From contig QIGM01000492.1 in assembly GCA_003230795.1 (NCBI GenBank), forward strand, positions 1-9,851: a DNA stretch of 9,851 nucleotides. The letters run 5' to 3'. This document shows positions 1 through 6,309 of the stretch, in pieces. The notes under the pieces are model-generated. The model searched no databases and was not told where the DNA came from. It saw only the letters and a program-made list of their open reading frames with translations. The stretch is from a bacterium (GTDB lineage Bacteria > Bdellovibrionota_C > UBA2361 > SZUA-149). A program made the position numbers and the translations under genes. Positions within the stretch are counted from its first letter, which is position 1; each line of letters opens with the position of its first letter.

Positions 1-804
1 ATGAAAAATGAAAAACATGATGACCACGCCGGTAATGTTGAACATGGCGTGCGAATACGCGGCTCTTCGGGCGGAGAGGTTAGCGCCCATTGAGGCGAGT
101 AGCGCGGTAATTGTCGTGCCAATATTTTCACCCAGCACTAAGGCAACAGCGGTCGGGAAATTTAGTGTCCCGGTGACCGCGAGAGCGATTGTGATACCAA
201 GCATAGCCGAACTACTTTGAACAATCAGGGTGAGAATACAACCGCTGAGTATGCAGCCAAGAAGCCCAAGTGTTGATGAGGGATCAAACAGGGCGAGGTA
301 GGCGATAAAATCGTCATTGCTTCGAAGAGGCTTAAAGGCCGTGCTCATAAGCTCTAGACCAAAAAACACGAGGCCTAGGGCGAGAATCACGCCACCGACA
401 GCCGCAAGCTTGTCTCGTTTGGAAAAGAGTGCGGGGAACACGCCGAGTCCAATCAGCAGCAGGCCATATTTGCCAATCTTAATGGCGAGAATCCAGCCAG
501 TAATCGTTGTTCCAATATTTGCGCCGAGAATTACACCTATCGCCTGAGCAAAATTCATTAGGCCGGCGTTGACGAGACCGACAACCATTACTGTTGATAT
601 CGAGGAGGATTGGATAATGGTTGTGACGACGATACCCACTAACACGGCGAGAATGCGGTTAGTGGTAGCGCGAGCGATAATTTTGCGGATTACGTCGCCT
701 GCAATTCGCTGAAGGCTGTCTGAGAGCGAACGAAGCCCTAGGAAGAAAATACCAAGGCCGCCAAGCGCCATGTAGCAAATGGTGAAAAGATCCGTAGTTT
801 CCAA
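1..804 (-). CDS. Na+/phosphate cotransporter family protein (partial, C-terminus beyond left edge)
   Basis: This is an inner-membrane transporter of the Na/Pi-cotransporter (NptA/YjbB-like) family, which moves inorganic phosphate with sodium. The frame is open to base 1 and gives 268 residues. It shows the family's internal duplication. The first half has QSSS at residues 65-68 followed by GANIGTT at 94-100; the second has QSSS at 196-199 followed by GENIGTT at 225-231. Most of the rest is hydrophobic membrane segments. Full-length members often add a C-terminal PhoU-like domain, which would lie outside the window. I chose TTG at 804-802 as start because AGAGGG lies about 5 nt upstream and the first transmembrane helix follows directly. 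The first in-frame ATG (771-769) would clip the helix and has no ribosome site. Another in-frame TTG is at 822, and a stop lies upstream at 846-844. It is divergent from everything to its right. Family assignment is firm; the start is not. Confidence 0.93.
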   Translation of the reverse strand, partial: METTDLFTICYMALGGLGIFFLGLRSLSDSLQRIAGDVIRKIIARATTNRILAVLVGIVVTTIIQSSSISTVMVVGLVNAGLMNFAQAIGVILGANIGTTITGWILAIKIGKYGLLLIGLGVFPALFSKRDKLAAVGGVILALGLVFFGLELMSTAFKPLRSNDDFIAYLALFDPSSTLGLLGCILSGCILTLIVQSSSAMLGITIALAVTGTLNFPTAVALVLGENIGTTITALLASMGANLSARRAAYSHAMFNITGVVIMFFIFH

Positions 805-843
805 ATTACCCTCTGTTCCCAAGTACTTAATGAGCTTTGCGCT

Positions 844-894
844 TTAACCCAAAGCGTCTAATTCAAAAAGGTCTTAACATTAAAATCGGGTTAA
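844..894. repeat. Inverted repeat TTAACCC / GGGTTAA upstream of the transporter gene
   Basis: A perfect 7-bp inverted repeat, TTAACCC at 844-850 and GGGTTAA at 888-894, flanks a 37-bp AT-rich spacer about 40 bp upstream of the transporter start. That is where its promoter should lie. It could be a pair of operator half-sites, but an 8-bp-class match over this distance can occur by chance. No PhoB-box-like repeat is visible. Confidence 0.25.
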
Positions 895-1359
895 GTGCTA
901 GCGCTGTTGAAGATGAAATTCGGGGTGGTGTGTATGCGACCCGAGACTCGGCACAGCCTTGGTTTTTTCTCAGTTTGTAAGCCGTGAGTGTCTCGCCCTG
1001 CGTGGCAAATACGGTTCGATGTTGCCGCTAGTTCTTCTGTCGCCGCGGTCGGAGTCTGAGTCGATGACCATTACTTATTCCAATAACTGAAATTTTAAAG
1101 TGCGACGGATTGTATACACAAACCGGAAGTCCGTGGAGCCAGTTGGGACTTAGAGAATCTGTATTTTTTTGCTTCAGGCAGCTATGATTTTGTCTTTTCA
1201 GATGATATTAACCATGGTCTTATTTCAATTCACACTGCTCAAGTGCGCAGCTGTTCCTTGTCCTTCATTTTCTTTTAGTAGATAGCCCCAAAACATCGGG
1301 ATCCATGGAATATTGAGCCATTGGCGATTTAGTTAATCGTTAGAGTTCAGTGTTGTGTG
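895..1359. other. Gene-poor intergenic stretch; only scattered short stems seen
   Basis: I see no plausible protein gene on either strand: stops are frequent and no start has a good ribosome site and coding-like composition. Short pairings exist. GTGGCAA pairs with TTGCCGC (with one wobble) around 1002-1028, and AAGTCC at 1127-1132 pairs with GGACTT at 1146-1151. These are no denser than expected in ordinary DNA. If the RNA at 1360-2035 is real, its promoter should lie in this interval, but I could not pick a convincing -35/-10 pair. The T-rich run near 1162-1169 is too far from a stem to be a clear terminator. Confidence 0.5.
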
Positions 1360-1455
1360 GAACTCCGGTGAACAACGACTAGGTTCTTTCACTGGGTTCT
1401 ATTACTGGACGGTACTCCCATGACTACTCTATTTCGGAGAAAGGAGGGTATTAGA

Positions 1456-1507
1456 GGATAACGTACTGGTCTAAAACCCCAGCTCAGTCCCCAGGGACAC
1501 GTTATCT
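1456..1507 (+). ncRNA. Three-way junction element inside the structured RNA
   Basis: GATAACGT at 1457-1464 pairs perfectly with ACGTTATC at 1499-1506, with a flanking G-U pair. Inside are two hairpins: CTGG (1466-1469) with CCAG (1479-1482), and GTCC (1487-1490) with GGAC (1495-1498) around a CCAG loop. The second hairpin directly abuts the closing stem, which would allow coaxial stacking. A closed junction of this kind is hard to explain by chance and supports an RNA function. Confidence 0.5.
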
Positions 1508-1742
1508 GCTTATGCAATACTACATTTAGAGACCAACCCCGCGATCCGCAACGATGCCGATCGCCAGCTTCTTGTTACTCTTTTGGAGAAATTGCCTATG
1601 AGCTTCCTCAATGTGAATTCCAACGGGAATTCACACGCGAAGAAAAATGGCCAAGAATAAGTCCTGTCAGTCACGGCTTAACCGATAGCAAGTAAGGAGA
1701 CAGCATGGGTAACATCGCTTGGATGTTACTTGTGAGGATCAG

Positions 1743-1826
1743 GTTGCTGTATTTCGCACTGGCGAAATTTACAGCGACTAGCCGGAGGAATACGAATGAA
1801 AAGTCGACTTTCATTCACGTATCCTC
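1743..1826 (+). ncRNA. Tandem long hairpins, the core of the structured RNA
   Basis: The first hairpin (1743-1778) pairs GTTGCTGTA with TACAGCGAC (one G-U) and TTTCGC with GCGAAA around the loop ACTG, with TT bulged on the 3' side. The second (1785-1826) pairs GAGGA, TACG and AATGAAA with TTTCATT, CGTA and TCCTC. It has a bulged A on the 5' side, a bulged CA on the 3' side, and the self-complementary GTCGAC in the loop, which could mediate loop-loop dimerisation. The second stem also buries a GGAGG and an ATG (1784-1798). Confidence 0.6.
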
Positions 1827-1991
1827 ACCCATTGCGGGTATTCACACGATCCCACGAGTAACCCGGCTTTGGTTGTTTATCCAGCAACCAAGACCGCCGC
1901 CTAACTTTTTTGAATTTCACCCCCTTGCACGACCTGCGCACCTAAGGCCTTAGGACGCGATACTGTGTGAGGTTCTGGAAATTTAAACGGG

Positions 1992-2035
1992 ACCGTCTGA
2001 CGCTACTCTTAGCGCCAGGCGGTTCTTATTTTTTT
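1992..2035 (+). terminator. Strong intrinsic terminator at the end of the structured RNA
   Basis: ACCGTCTG (1992-1999) pairs with CAGGCGGT (2016-2023, one G-U), then comes one A-C mismatch. CGCTA (2001-2005) pairs with TAGCG (2010-2014) around the loop CTCT. The stem is followed by TCTTATTTTTTTG and more T. The T tract lies only on the plus side. No protein gene precedes it for over 1 kb, so it must end a non-coding transcript or a very small gene. Confidence 0.85.
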
Positions 2036-2444
2036 GTTTTTCGTTGTCACCAGTTCATTTCTTTCAGCGCAATCGCTGCCCCCTCCCCCCTTGCTATTAC
2101 CCACAAGTCTCGTCACTGATTTTCTAGTAATTTTGTCCATTCCGGGCGTTTTGAACGAGTGAGTTTGTTTGGCAGCTAGCCGAATTTTTACTTCTTTCGC
2201 TGCGGTATGACCGAGATTATTCAGGAGTTAGAGCGTCTTAAGAAGGTAAGGTCCGCCTAACGGTTGATATTAATTCTAGATGAAAACCCCTAAATCTTCA
2301 GCTGCGATGTAGTTTGGAAACGCCTTAGTGTAGTTTAATCCCAGTTGAAGCTCTAGCTAGACACGCTGATCGTTCCTGCTTTGCGATTGTCACGCATAGG
2401 CGGGACTAGTTGAATTTCTCGTACACTGGAACAGAGTAATTAGA
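2036..2444. other. Intergenic stretch upstream of the secreted protein gene
   Basis: I find nothing firm. A small perfect hairpin, CAGCG-CAAT-CGCTG, lies at 2065-2078, followed by a C-rich run. An open frame of 17 codons at 2207-2260 (MTEIIQELERLKK...) has protein-like composition but no ribosome site, and is probably chance or a remnant. The promoter of the gene at 2445 should lie here; no consensus pair stands out. Confidence 0.4.
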
Positions 2445-3824
2445 ATGCAGAATCGAACCTCCAAGCATCTATTCTTCGTGCTGATAAGTATTCTGTTGAT
2501 CAGCTCCTTGCTCAAAGAAGTGCGGGCAGAGAGTTTTGAATTATCCAAGTCTGTTAACGCGAGCACGCTTCTCGAACCTAGCCTCTTAAAAGGTAAGATT
2601 CATTCCGTCGATGAGCATGTAGACGCCACCGGTTACATGTATCGATTCAAGGTTCACTCAGACAACAGTGAGTTTACCGCGCTCAGTCGACCTTTTCTGG
2701 AAAAGAGAGTCTCTGAAGTCTATATGATAGCTCTCATTCGAGAGAAGTTCCCAAGCACTGATGTGGTGTATGAAGCGGGAAAAGAAACAGCTATTACAGT
2801 AGTCAAAGCACCGATAGACGGAGCAAAGAAGGCCTACGACACGATTTCAGATCAGGAAAAGTTAGAGAAAACCGCGAAGTCGATTCCTGGTGGAGTAGTT
2901 AACCTCTTTGCGGTAGCTGGGAAGGCTATTGAAACCGATGCGACCGCAGTTTATAAGGTCGGCAGTCAAGCTCTAAATAATAATGAAGAGAATGCTTCCG
3001 GTGAAGATAGTCCGTTCTCTATTACTGAACCCGCCTCCGATGCCGTGTCCTTTGCTGGTGGACTTGCGCTAAAATACATCGGCTATACGAAGTCTTATAT
3101 GAAGGTAGCAGAAGCAATTAAGGCTGATCCCTACACTGAAAACGGAGAGCTTCGTTGGGAGATGAAGCGAGTTGCTTCGCTGCAAGCGACAGTGAACGTA
3201 GCAGGAATATTCGCTCCCGGAATTCCTTATGCTGCTACGGTTAATAAATACTCCAAATACGCGGAAGAAATTGCGCTGTATGAGGATCCGGAAAAGGTTG
3301 ATGAGCTTAACCGAAAGGTGCTAGATGCTCTCAGTAAAGTAGAGAATTTCGGCGGGGATGAGAAATCGAACCGTTTGTTTCTCGACAACGAACACTACTC
3401 ACCGGTGATGAAACAGATTGTAATCGCCGCACTAAAAAAGCTCGACGGTGTAAGTGATTTAGGCTCTCTTCTGCAATCGGCCTCTCGTGCTGGAAGCCGT
3501 GAGATCGCTCGTTTTTTCATGGCAGCTATTGTGCAACTGGCGGAAGCTCACAATGCTGAGAACAGTTTGCGAACCGTTGTTCGTGAAATAATACTTCCGG
3601 CGGCAGTATCTACAAAAGGTCGATTGATCGTGCTACTTCCTGTTGATCACATCCTCTGGACCGCAGAGGTTGCCAAAATATTTCGCACTTCAAAAGAGAA
3701 GATTTACCCTGAGTACGACGTAGAGTCGGCCGAAATAAGAGTCGCAGGAACTCTCAGTGAGCGCTCCAAAAAGGAGTTTGTTGCGCTTGGTATTGATTCG
3801 ATTAAGACCAATGTTGGCTATTAA
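2445..3824 (+). CDS. Secreted protein of unknown function, 459 aa
   Basis: An exported protein of no family I can name. Residues 1-28 form a signal peptide: a basic start, the hydrophobic run FFVLISILLISSLL at 10-23, and cleavage probably after VRA at 28. The mature chain is mostly helical, with no further clear membrane anchor and no cysteine pattern. A central part (about 195-270) includes GGLALKYIGYTKSYMKVAEA followed by ADPYTEN at 227-233. From memory, similar '(L)GYT..K..A..L..DPY(T/S)xN' segments occur in a widespread uncharacterised group of secreted proteobacterial proteins; this is weak recognition, not a search result. The region 323-400 is rich in predicted helices. Codon use and length support a real gene, but the upstream sequence (ACAGAGTAATTAGA) is a poor ribosome site. 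It stands alone, with over 300 bp before the next gene, which lies on the same strand. Confidence 0.85.
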   Translation: MQNRTSKHLFFVLISILLISSLLKEVRAESFELSKSVNASTLLEPSLLKGKIHSVDEHVDATGYMYRFKVHSDNSEFTALSRPFLEKRVSEVYMIALIREKFPSTDVVYEAGKETAITVVKAPIDGAKKAYDTISDQEKLEKTAKSIPGGVVNLFAVAGKAIETDATAVYKVGSQALNNNEENASGEDSPFSITEPASDAVSFAGGLALKYIGYTKSYMKVAEAIKADPYTENGELRWEMKRVASLQATVNVAGIFAPGIPYAATVNKYSKYAEEIALYEDPEKVDELNRKVLDALSKVENFGGDEKSNRLFLDNEHYSPVMKQIVIAALKKLDGVSDLGSLLQSASRAGSREIARFFMAAIVQLAEAHNAENSLRTVVREIILPAAVSTKGRLIVLLPVDHILWTAEVAKIFRTSKEKIYPEYDVESAEIRVAGTLSERSKKEFVALGIDSIKTNVGY

Positions 3825-4133
3825 GAAGCTAGGCTAACTGTAACGTGGTTCGTCGTCTAAGGAAGTGATTTCGAACTGCTTTGAGTCGGAGGTGTCCTAG
3901 CCGTCTACAAGCGGGGTTTTGCTAAAGGTAAGAAAACTCAGTGCTTCAAGAATATTCAAACTAAGATAAGCTCCTAGAGCTCCAAGATATTTCGCCTCCT
4001 GGGGCCTCAAATATTAAGTGTTCCTTAAGGGCACGCCTTCGGATGTAAGCACCATAACTTGCAAATATAGGGCAAAGGGCTAGGATTAGACCTAAGTTTT
4101 TTTACTACTGCGATAAATTTGGATTGTTGAAAA
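3825..4133. other. Intergenic stretch between the two exported-protein genes
   Basis: There is no gene here. A weak stem, TAGG (4081-4084) with CCTA (4091-4094), is followed by seven T at 4097-4103 and could be a feeble terminator for the upstream gene, though the stem is too short to rely on. GATAAA at 4112-4117 resembles a -10 element but has no matching -35. A sigma-54-like GCAC...TTGCA near 4050 has the wrong spacing. Confidence 0.35.
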
Positions 4134-4847
4134 ATGAGCTGTACTAAATTCTTAATGACGGGACTGCTGGCATGCACATTTGTTCCGTTTACCTCGGCGT
4201 CTGCGACCACTCTCGAACTTGGGTTTAACTCTGGAACTTTTGGACCTCGATTCTACGAAGAGGGAACTGTTGCCTCGGACTACACGTACCGTGCACTGTT
4301 CGATCTTAGTGATCTCACTCTGACCTTAGACAAGGATACAGGTATTGGTATTCTCGATGGAGATTTTACTGGTGACCTCCAGGATAGGGACGGAAACGTA
4401 ATTGGTTCTTCGGTTGCTTCATTAGATCTCACATTTACGGGACTAGAGATTTACCCGGATGTCGGTGATCCGAATAACCCTATTCTCGCGCTAGGTCGCG
4501 AAGGGACTTCGACTAGTTCAGGTGAGTTCTTTTTCCAGTTCGACTTTAACACTGGGAACCCTGAAGCTGAGACACTCGATGTTTTCGGAGGCTTTGCTCA
4601 GCCAGGAGCGAATCACAGAAGTTTTGGTGATTTGGCAGGAGAGTCATTTAACTTTATTCTACGTGAGAATGGGAAGTTTGACGTATGGGTAAAGTCCCTT
4701 GCGGGTAAGAATTTCACCTTATCTAACGAGCCTTTTAACCTCCATGGCGATATTCATGGAAATACAGAGGTGCCTGAGCCAGCTACTATGCTTCTACTTG
4801 GAGCAGGAGTTCTTGGCGGAGTGCTAAAGCGAAAGAAGCTCGCTTAA
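4134..4847 (+). CDS. PEP-CTERM sorting domain-containing exported protein
   Basis: A 237-residue exported protein of the exosortase-processed type. An N-terminal signal peptide (1-24, ending SASA) directs export. The C-terminus has the full tripartite PEP-CTERM signal: VPEPATM at 213-219, a hydrophobic helix (LLLGAGVLGGVL, about 220-231), then the basic tail KRKK. In this system exosortase (EpsH/XrtA-type) cleaves near the PEP motif, and cargo is thought to enter the extracellular polysaccharide matrix. The mature region (25-210) is rich in G, D, T and F and likely beta-strand. It includes an acidic stretch at 66-88 that could bind calcium, although no exact repeat is visible. No exosortase or polysaccharide locus is in the window, as is common for scattered PEP-CTERM cargo. 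No Shine-Dalgarno precedes the ATG; the second Met (residue 8) would still leave a usable signal peptide. Confidence 0.93.
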   Translation: MSCTKFLMTGLLACTFVPFTSASATTLELGFNSGTFGPRFYEEGTVASDYTYRALFDLSDLTLTLDKDTGIGILDGDFTGDLQDRDGNVIGSSVASLDLTFTGLEIYPDVGDPNNPILALGREGTSTSSGEFFFQFDFNTGNPEAETLDVFGGFAQPGANHRSFGDLAGESFNFILRENGKFDVWVKSLAGKNFTLSNEPFNLHGDIHGNTEVPEPATMLLLGAGVLGGVLKRKKLA

Positions 4848-4874
4848 CGTTTCTTCAGGAGAGCTCTTACGATT

Positions 4875-4907
4875 AGCCCTAGCAGATTCTGTGCTAGGGC
4901 TTTTTTT
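4875..4907 (+). terminator. Intrinsic terminator after the PEP-CTERM gene
   Basis: AGCCCTAGCA (4875-4884) pairs perfectly with TGCTAGGGCT (4892-4901) around a 7-nt loop, followed by seven T from 4901 to 4907. It starts 28 nt after the PEP-CTERM stop codon. The T tract is on the plus side only, so it serves that gene and not the convergent acyltransferase gene ending at 4923. Confidence 0.92.
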
Positions 4908-4922
4908 GTTTTGAAAGCGCTC

Positions 4923-5732
4923 TTAGCTGCTACGAATCGCAGTGAGTAGCTGCTGGACGGATCCTTCGACTTCTTCGACGACTTCTTTCCGGTCTTTCTC
5001 ACTTGGGTCAATGCTTGAACCGACTTTGAAGGTCATCGTAACGCCCCAAGGAATAGGCCCATACTTTCGGTATGCAAGCTTCCAGGAGCCGTCTATAGCG
5101 ACGGGAACAACTACTGCGCTAGGGCAGTGTTTCAAGAGTGTCTCTAGGCCACGTGGCTTAAACGGCTTCATCTTGCCGCGTTTTGCTCTGGTTCCTTCCG
5201 GGAACAAGACGGTGCAGAACTTGTCATCTGTCATTGCCGCCCCAAGTTTTTTAATCGCGGAAATCGATTGCCTTGCATCAGAACGATCAATGAGCGCGGA
5301 ACCTTCCTCGCGGAGAACAATCGACACGCCAGGAATCCCTCGGCCCAATTCCTGTTTTGCCACGAACTTTGGTCTCTGCTCAGCGAAGATCGTATGGAGG
5401 ACACTAATGTCGAAGAGTGATTGATGATTCGAAACGACTAGCCATGGCCGATTCTCATCTGGCATCTGATCAATCTTGATTACGATCTTCGTGCCGACGA
5501 CTCGCAAACTGTTGCGGACACCACGATTTAGCCCTGCAGCGGCTCGCTCACGATCTGCTTGGTTGTGGGCAAAGCGAAGGAGGATTTCGTAGAAAACCAA
5601 GACGCCCAGAAAGTACAATACAAAAGGTATGGAGGCCAAGTAATCAAGAACGCCTGTCGCAGGAGCAGTGCCTTCTTCTTCGTAGGCTAGGCCCTTGCTA
5701 GCAGACTGCTGTTCGCCCTCGTGGGTCTTCAT
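4923..5732 (-). CDS. plsC: 1-acyl-sn-glycerol-3-phosphate acyltransferase (PlsC family)
   Basis: An inner-membrane acyltransferase that adds the second acyl chain to lysophosphatidic acid, giving phosphatidic acid for phospholipid synthesis. The 269 residues carry the PlsC/LPLAT motifs in order: NHQSLFD at 102-108 (catalytic His103, Asp108), FVAKQELGRGIP at 123-134, FPEGTR at 177-182 with the basic stretch after it, and VVVPVAIDGSW at 207-217. One hydrophobic helix lies at about 32-50. Before it is an acidic, polar N-terminal extension of about 30 residues. The start ATG has AGGA about 7 nt upstream and GAGG a little further, so it is well supported. It is the second gene of a pair: the upstream gene stops 16 nt before this start, so the two are almost certainly co-transcribed. 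PlsC-family members can also act on other lysolipids or lipid-A-like acceptors, so the exact substrate is inferred. Confidence 0.92.
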   Translation of the reverse strand: MKTHEGEQQSASKGLAYEEEGTAPATGVLDYLASIPFVLYFLGVLVFYEILLRFAHNQADRERAAAGLNRGVRNSLRVVGTKIVIKIDQMPDENRPWLVVSNHQSLFDISVLHTIFAEQRPKFVAKQELGRGIPGVSIVLREEGSALIDRSDARQSISAIKKLGAAMTDDKFCTVLFPEGTRAKRGKMKPFKPRGLETLLKHCPSAVVVPVAIDGSWKLAYRKYGPIPWGVTMTFKVGSSIDPSEKDRKEVVEEVEGSVQQLLTAIRSS

Positions 5733-5748
5733 TTATGGTCCTACCTCG

Positions 5749-6309
5749 TTAGAACGAACGGTTGCGTGCGAAACGTCCTTGCCAGGATGTTAGTAGGGTG
5801 TGAAGCGGAGCACAATGCTGCTTTGCTAGCTCGCTATAAGCCTCGCACTCGTCGTAAACGCTACGCCATACGTTAGTATCGGCGAGATGGAGATGGCGCG
5901 CTCTATCCAAGTAGGAGCAGAGCTGAATTAGTCTAACTTCGTGTTGCTCTGCCTTCTCCAGCTGCTCAAGTTTTGAAGGGCAATCTGCCGCGCTAAGTTC
6001 AGCTGTTCGCCTCAGGGAGTCGGGTAGGGCGTCTTGTTCCTTAGCGCTGAGACTGTACCAAACCGTAGAGACTATACCGGCTGCAATCGCATTCGTGCTT
6101 CGCGCCCCGGCGTCCTCAATAAGAATACAGGCGATTCTGGCCGGTCTGGGGTTAAACGACATTCCTTCTTCTCGCTTATAGTCGAGCTCTAACAAGCCTC
6201 CGTTATTTATGGCGAGCGCAAAGCAATCTTCAATTAATTTAAGGTCGACGCTAGGGACCTTTCGCTGCAGAGACCCCCGTAATCTTGGTGAATATTTCTC
6301 AATGGACAT
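5749..6309 (-). CDS. Helical protein of unknown function, possibly a degenerate HD-domain relative, co-transcribed with plsC
   Basis: A soluble 186-residue protein with no signal peptide. I do not recognise it with certainty. The segment RPARIACILIEDAGARSTNAIAAGIVSTVW (57-84, abbreviated RPARIA...IAAGIV) is laid out like the start of RelA/SpoT-type HD phosphohydrolase domains (RPaRvA...LAAALLHDv). LCSYLDRARHLHLAD (130-144) resembles their later (K)LADRLxxLR helix. Here the metal-binding HD pair is missing: STV stands where LHD is expected. If the relation is real, the domain is probably not catalytic and could be a binding or regulatory derivative. The C-terminal third (115-180) is charged and helical, with several cysteines. 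It ends 16 nt before plsC, so an envelope or lipid-linked role is a contextual guess. The start lacks a clear Shine-Dalgarno; no other Met occurs before residue 50. Confidence 0.8.
   Translation of the reverse strand: MSIEKYSPRLRGSLQRKVPSVDLKLIEDCFALAINNGGLLELDYKREEGMSFNPRPARIACILIEDAGARSTNAIAAGIVSTVWYSLSAKEQDALPDSLRRTAELSAADCPSKLEQLEKAEQHEVRLIQLCSYLDRARHLHLADTNVWRSVYDECEAYSELAKQHCAPLHTLLTSWQGRFARNRSF

Larger units (their letters stand above)
1360..2035 (+). ncRNA. Putative large structured non-coding RNA, family not recognised
   Basis: About 675 nt are filled with consecutive strong stem-loops on the plus strand, ending in an intrinsic terminator. In order: 1360-1399, 10 bp with one bulge; 1456-1507, an 8-bp closing stem around two hairpins (three-way junction); 1541-1564, GCGATC and GCA pairing with TGC and GATCGC; 1612-1635, a perfect 10-bp stem with AACG loop; 1664-1703, CTGTC/GACAG; 1708-1730, a perfect 8-bp stem; 1743-1778, 15 bp with a two-base bulge and tetraloop; 1785-1826, 16 bp with small bulges; 1827-1839; 1865-1895; 1937-1959, including the 14-bp palindrome CCTAAGGCCTTAGG; and the terminator at 1992-2035. 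Several stems abut without linker, as in folded RNAs. I found no signature of RNase P RNA, tmRNA, SRP RNA or group I introns, and no proper group II domain V. The 5' end is not visible and may lie further upstream. That it is transcribed is inferred from the terminator. Confidence 0.6.

Noticed and set aside
8..547. Plus-strand frames opposite the transporter gene
   Set aside because: They are antisense shadows; the minus-strand frame has the QSSS and GxNIGTT family motifs.
1099..1840. Group II intron
   Set aside because: GTGCGAC occurs at 1099-1105 and two hairpins have domain V/VI-like sizes, but there is no AGC triad, no GNRA loop, no reverse transcriptase and no flanking broken gene.
1705..1953. 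82-codon frame with a good AAGGAG ribosome site, as a protein gene
   Set aside because: It runs straight through several long hairpins, its composition (many Arg, Pro, Phe, no domain) is that of non-coding DNA, and its stop lies in a palindrome. A structured RNA explains the region better; the frame is kept only as a dual-function possibility.
2207..2260. 17-codon frame as a gene
   Set aside because: Composition is protein-like but there is no ribosome site and it ends after 17 codons; nothing links it to a neighbour.
1893..2262. Integron attC sites
   Set aside because: GCCTAAC-type core sequences occur at about 1897-1903 and 2254-2260, but no matching GTTAGGC-type partner with the right imperfect stem follows, and there are no cassette genes or integrase.
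4046..4066. Sigma-54 promoter upstream of the PEP-CTERM gene
   Set aside because: GCAC...TTGCA is present, but the upstream GG is incomplete and the GG-GC distance is one base too long, which sigma-54 does not tolerate.
4020..4110. GEMM-type c-di-GMP riboswitch before the PEP-CTERM gene
   Set aside because: There is a GGCAAAGGG-like string, but the two characteristic stems and tetraloop-receptor arrangement cannot be formed.
4942..5424. 160-codon plus-strand frame opposite plsC
   Set aside because: It is a shadow of the acyltransferase, Ser/Thr-rich and without a domain, while the minus strand carries all PlsC motifs.
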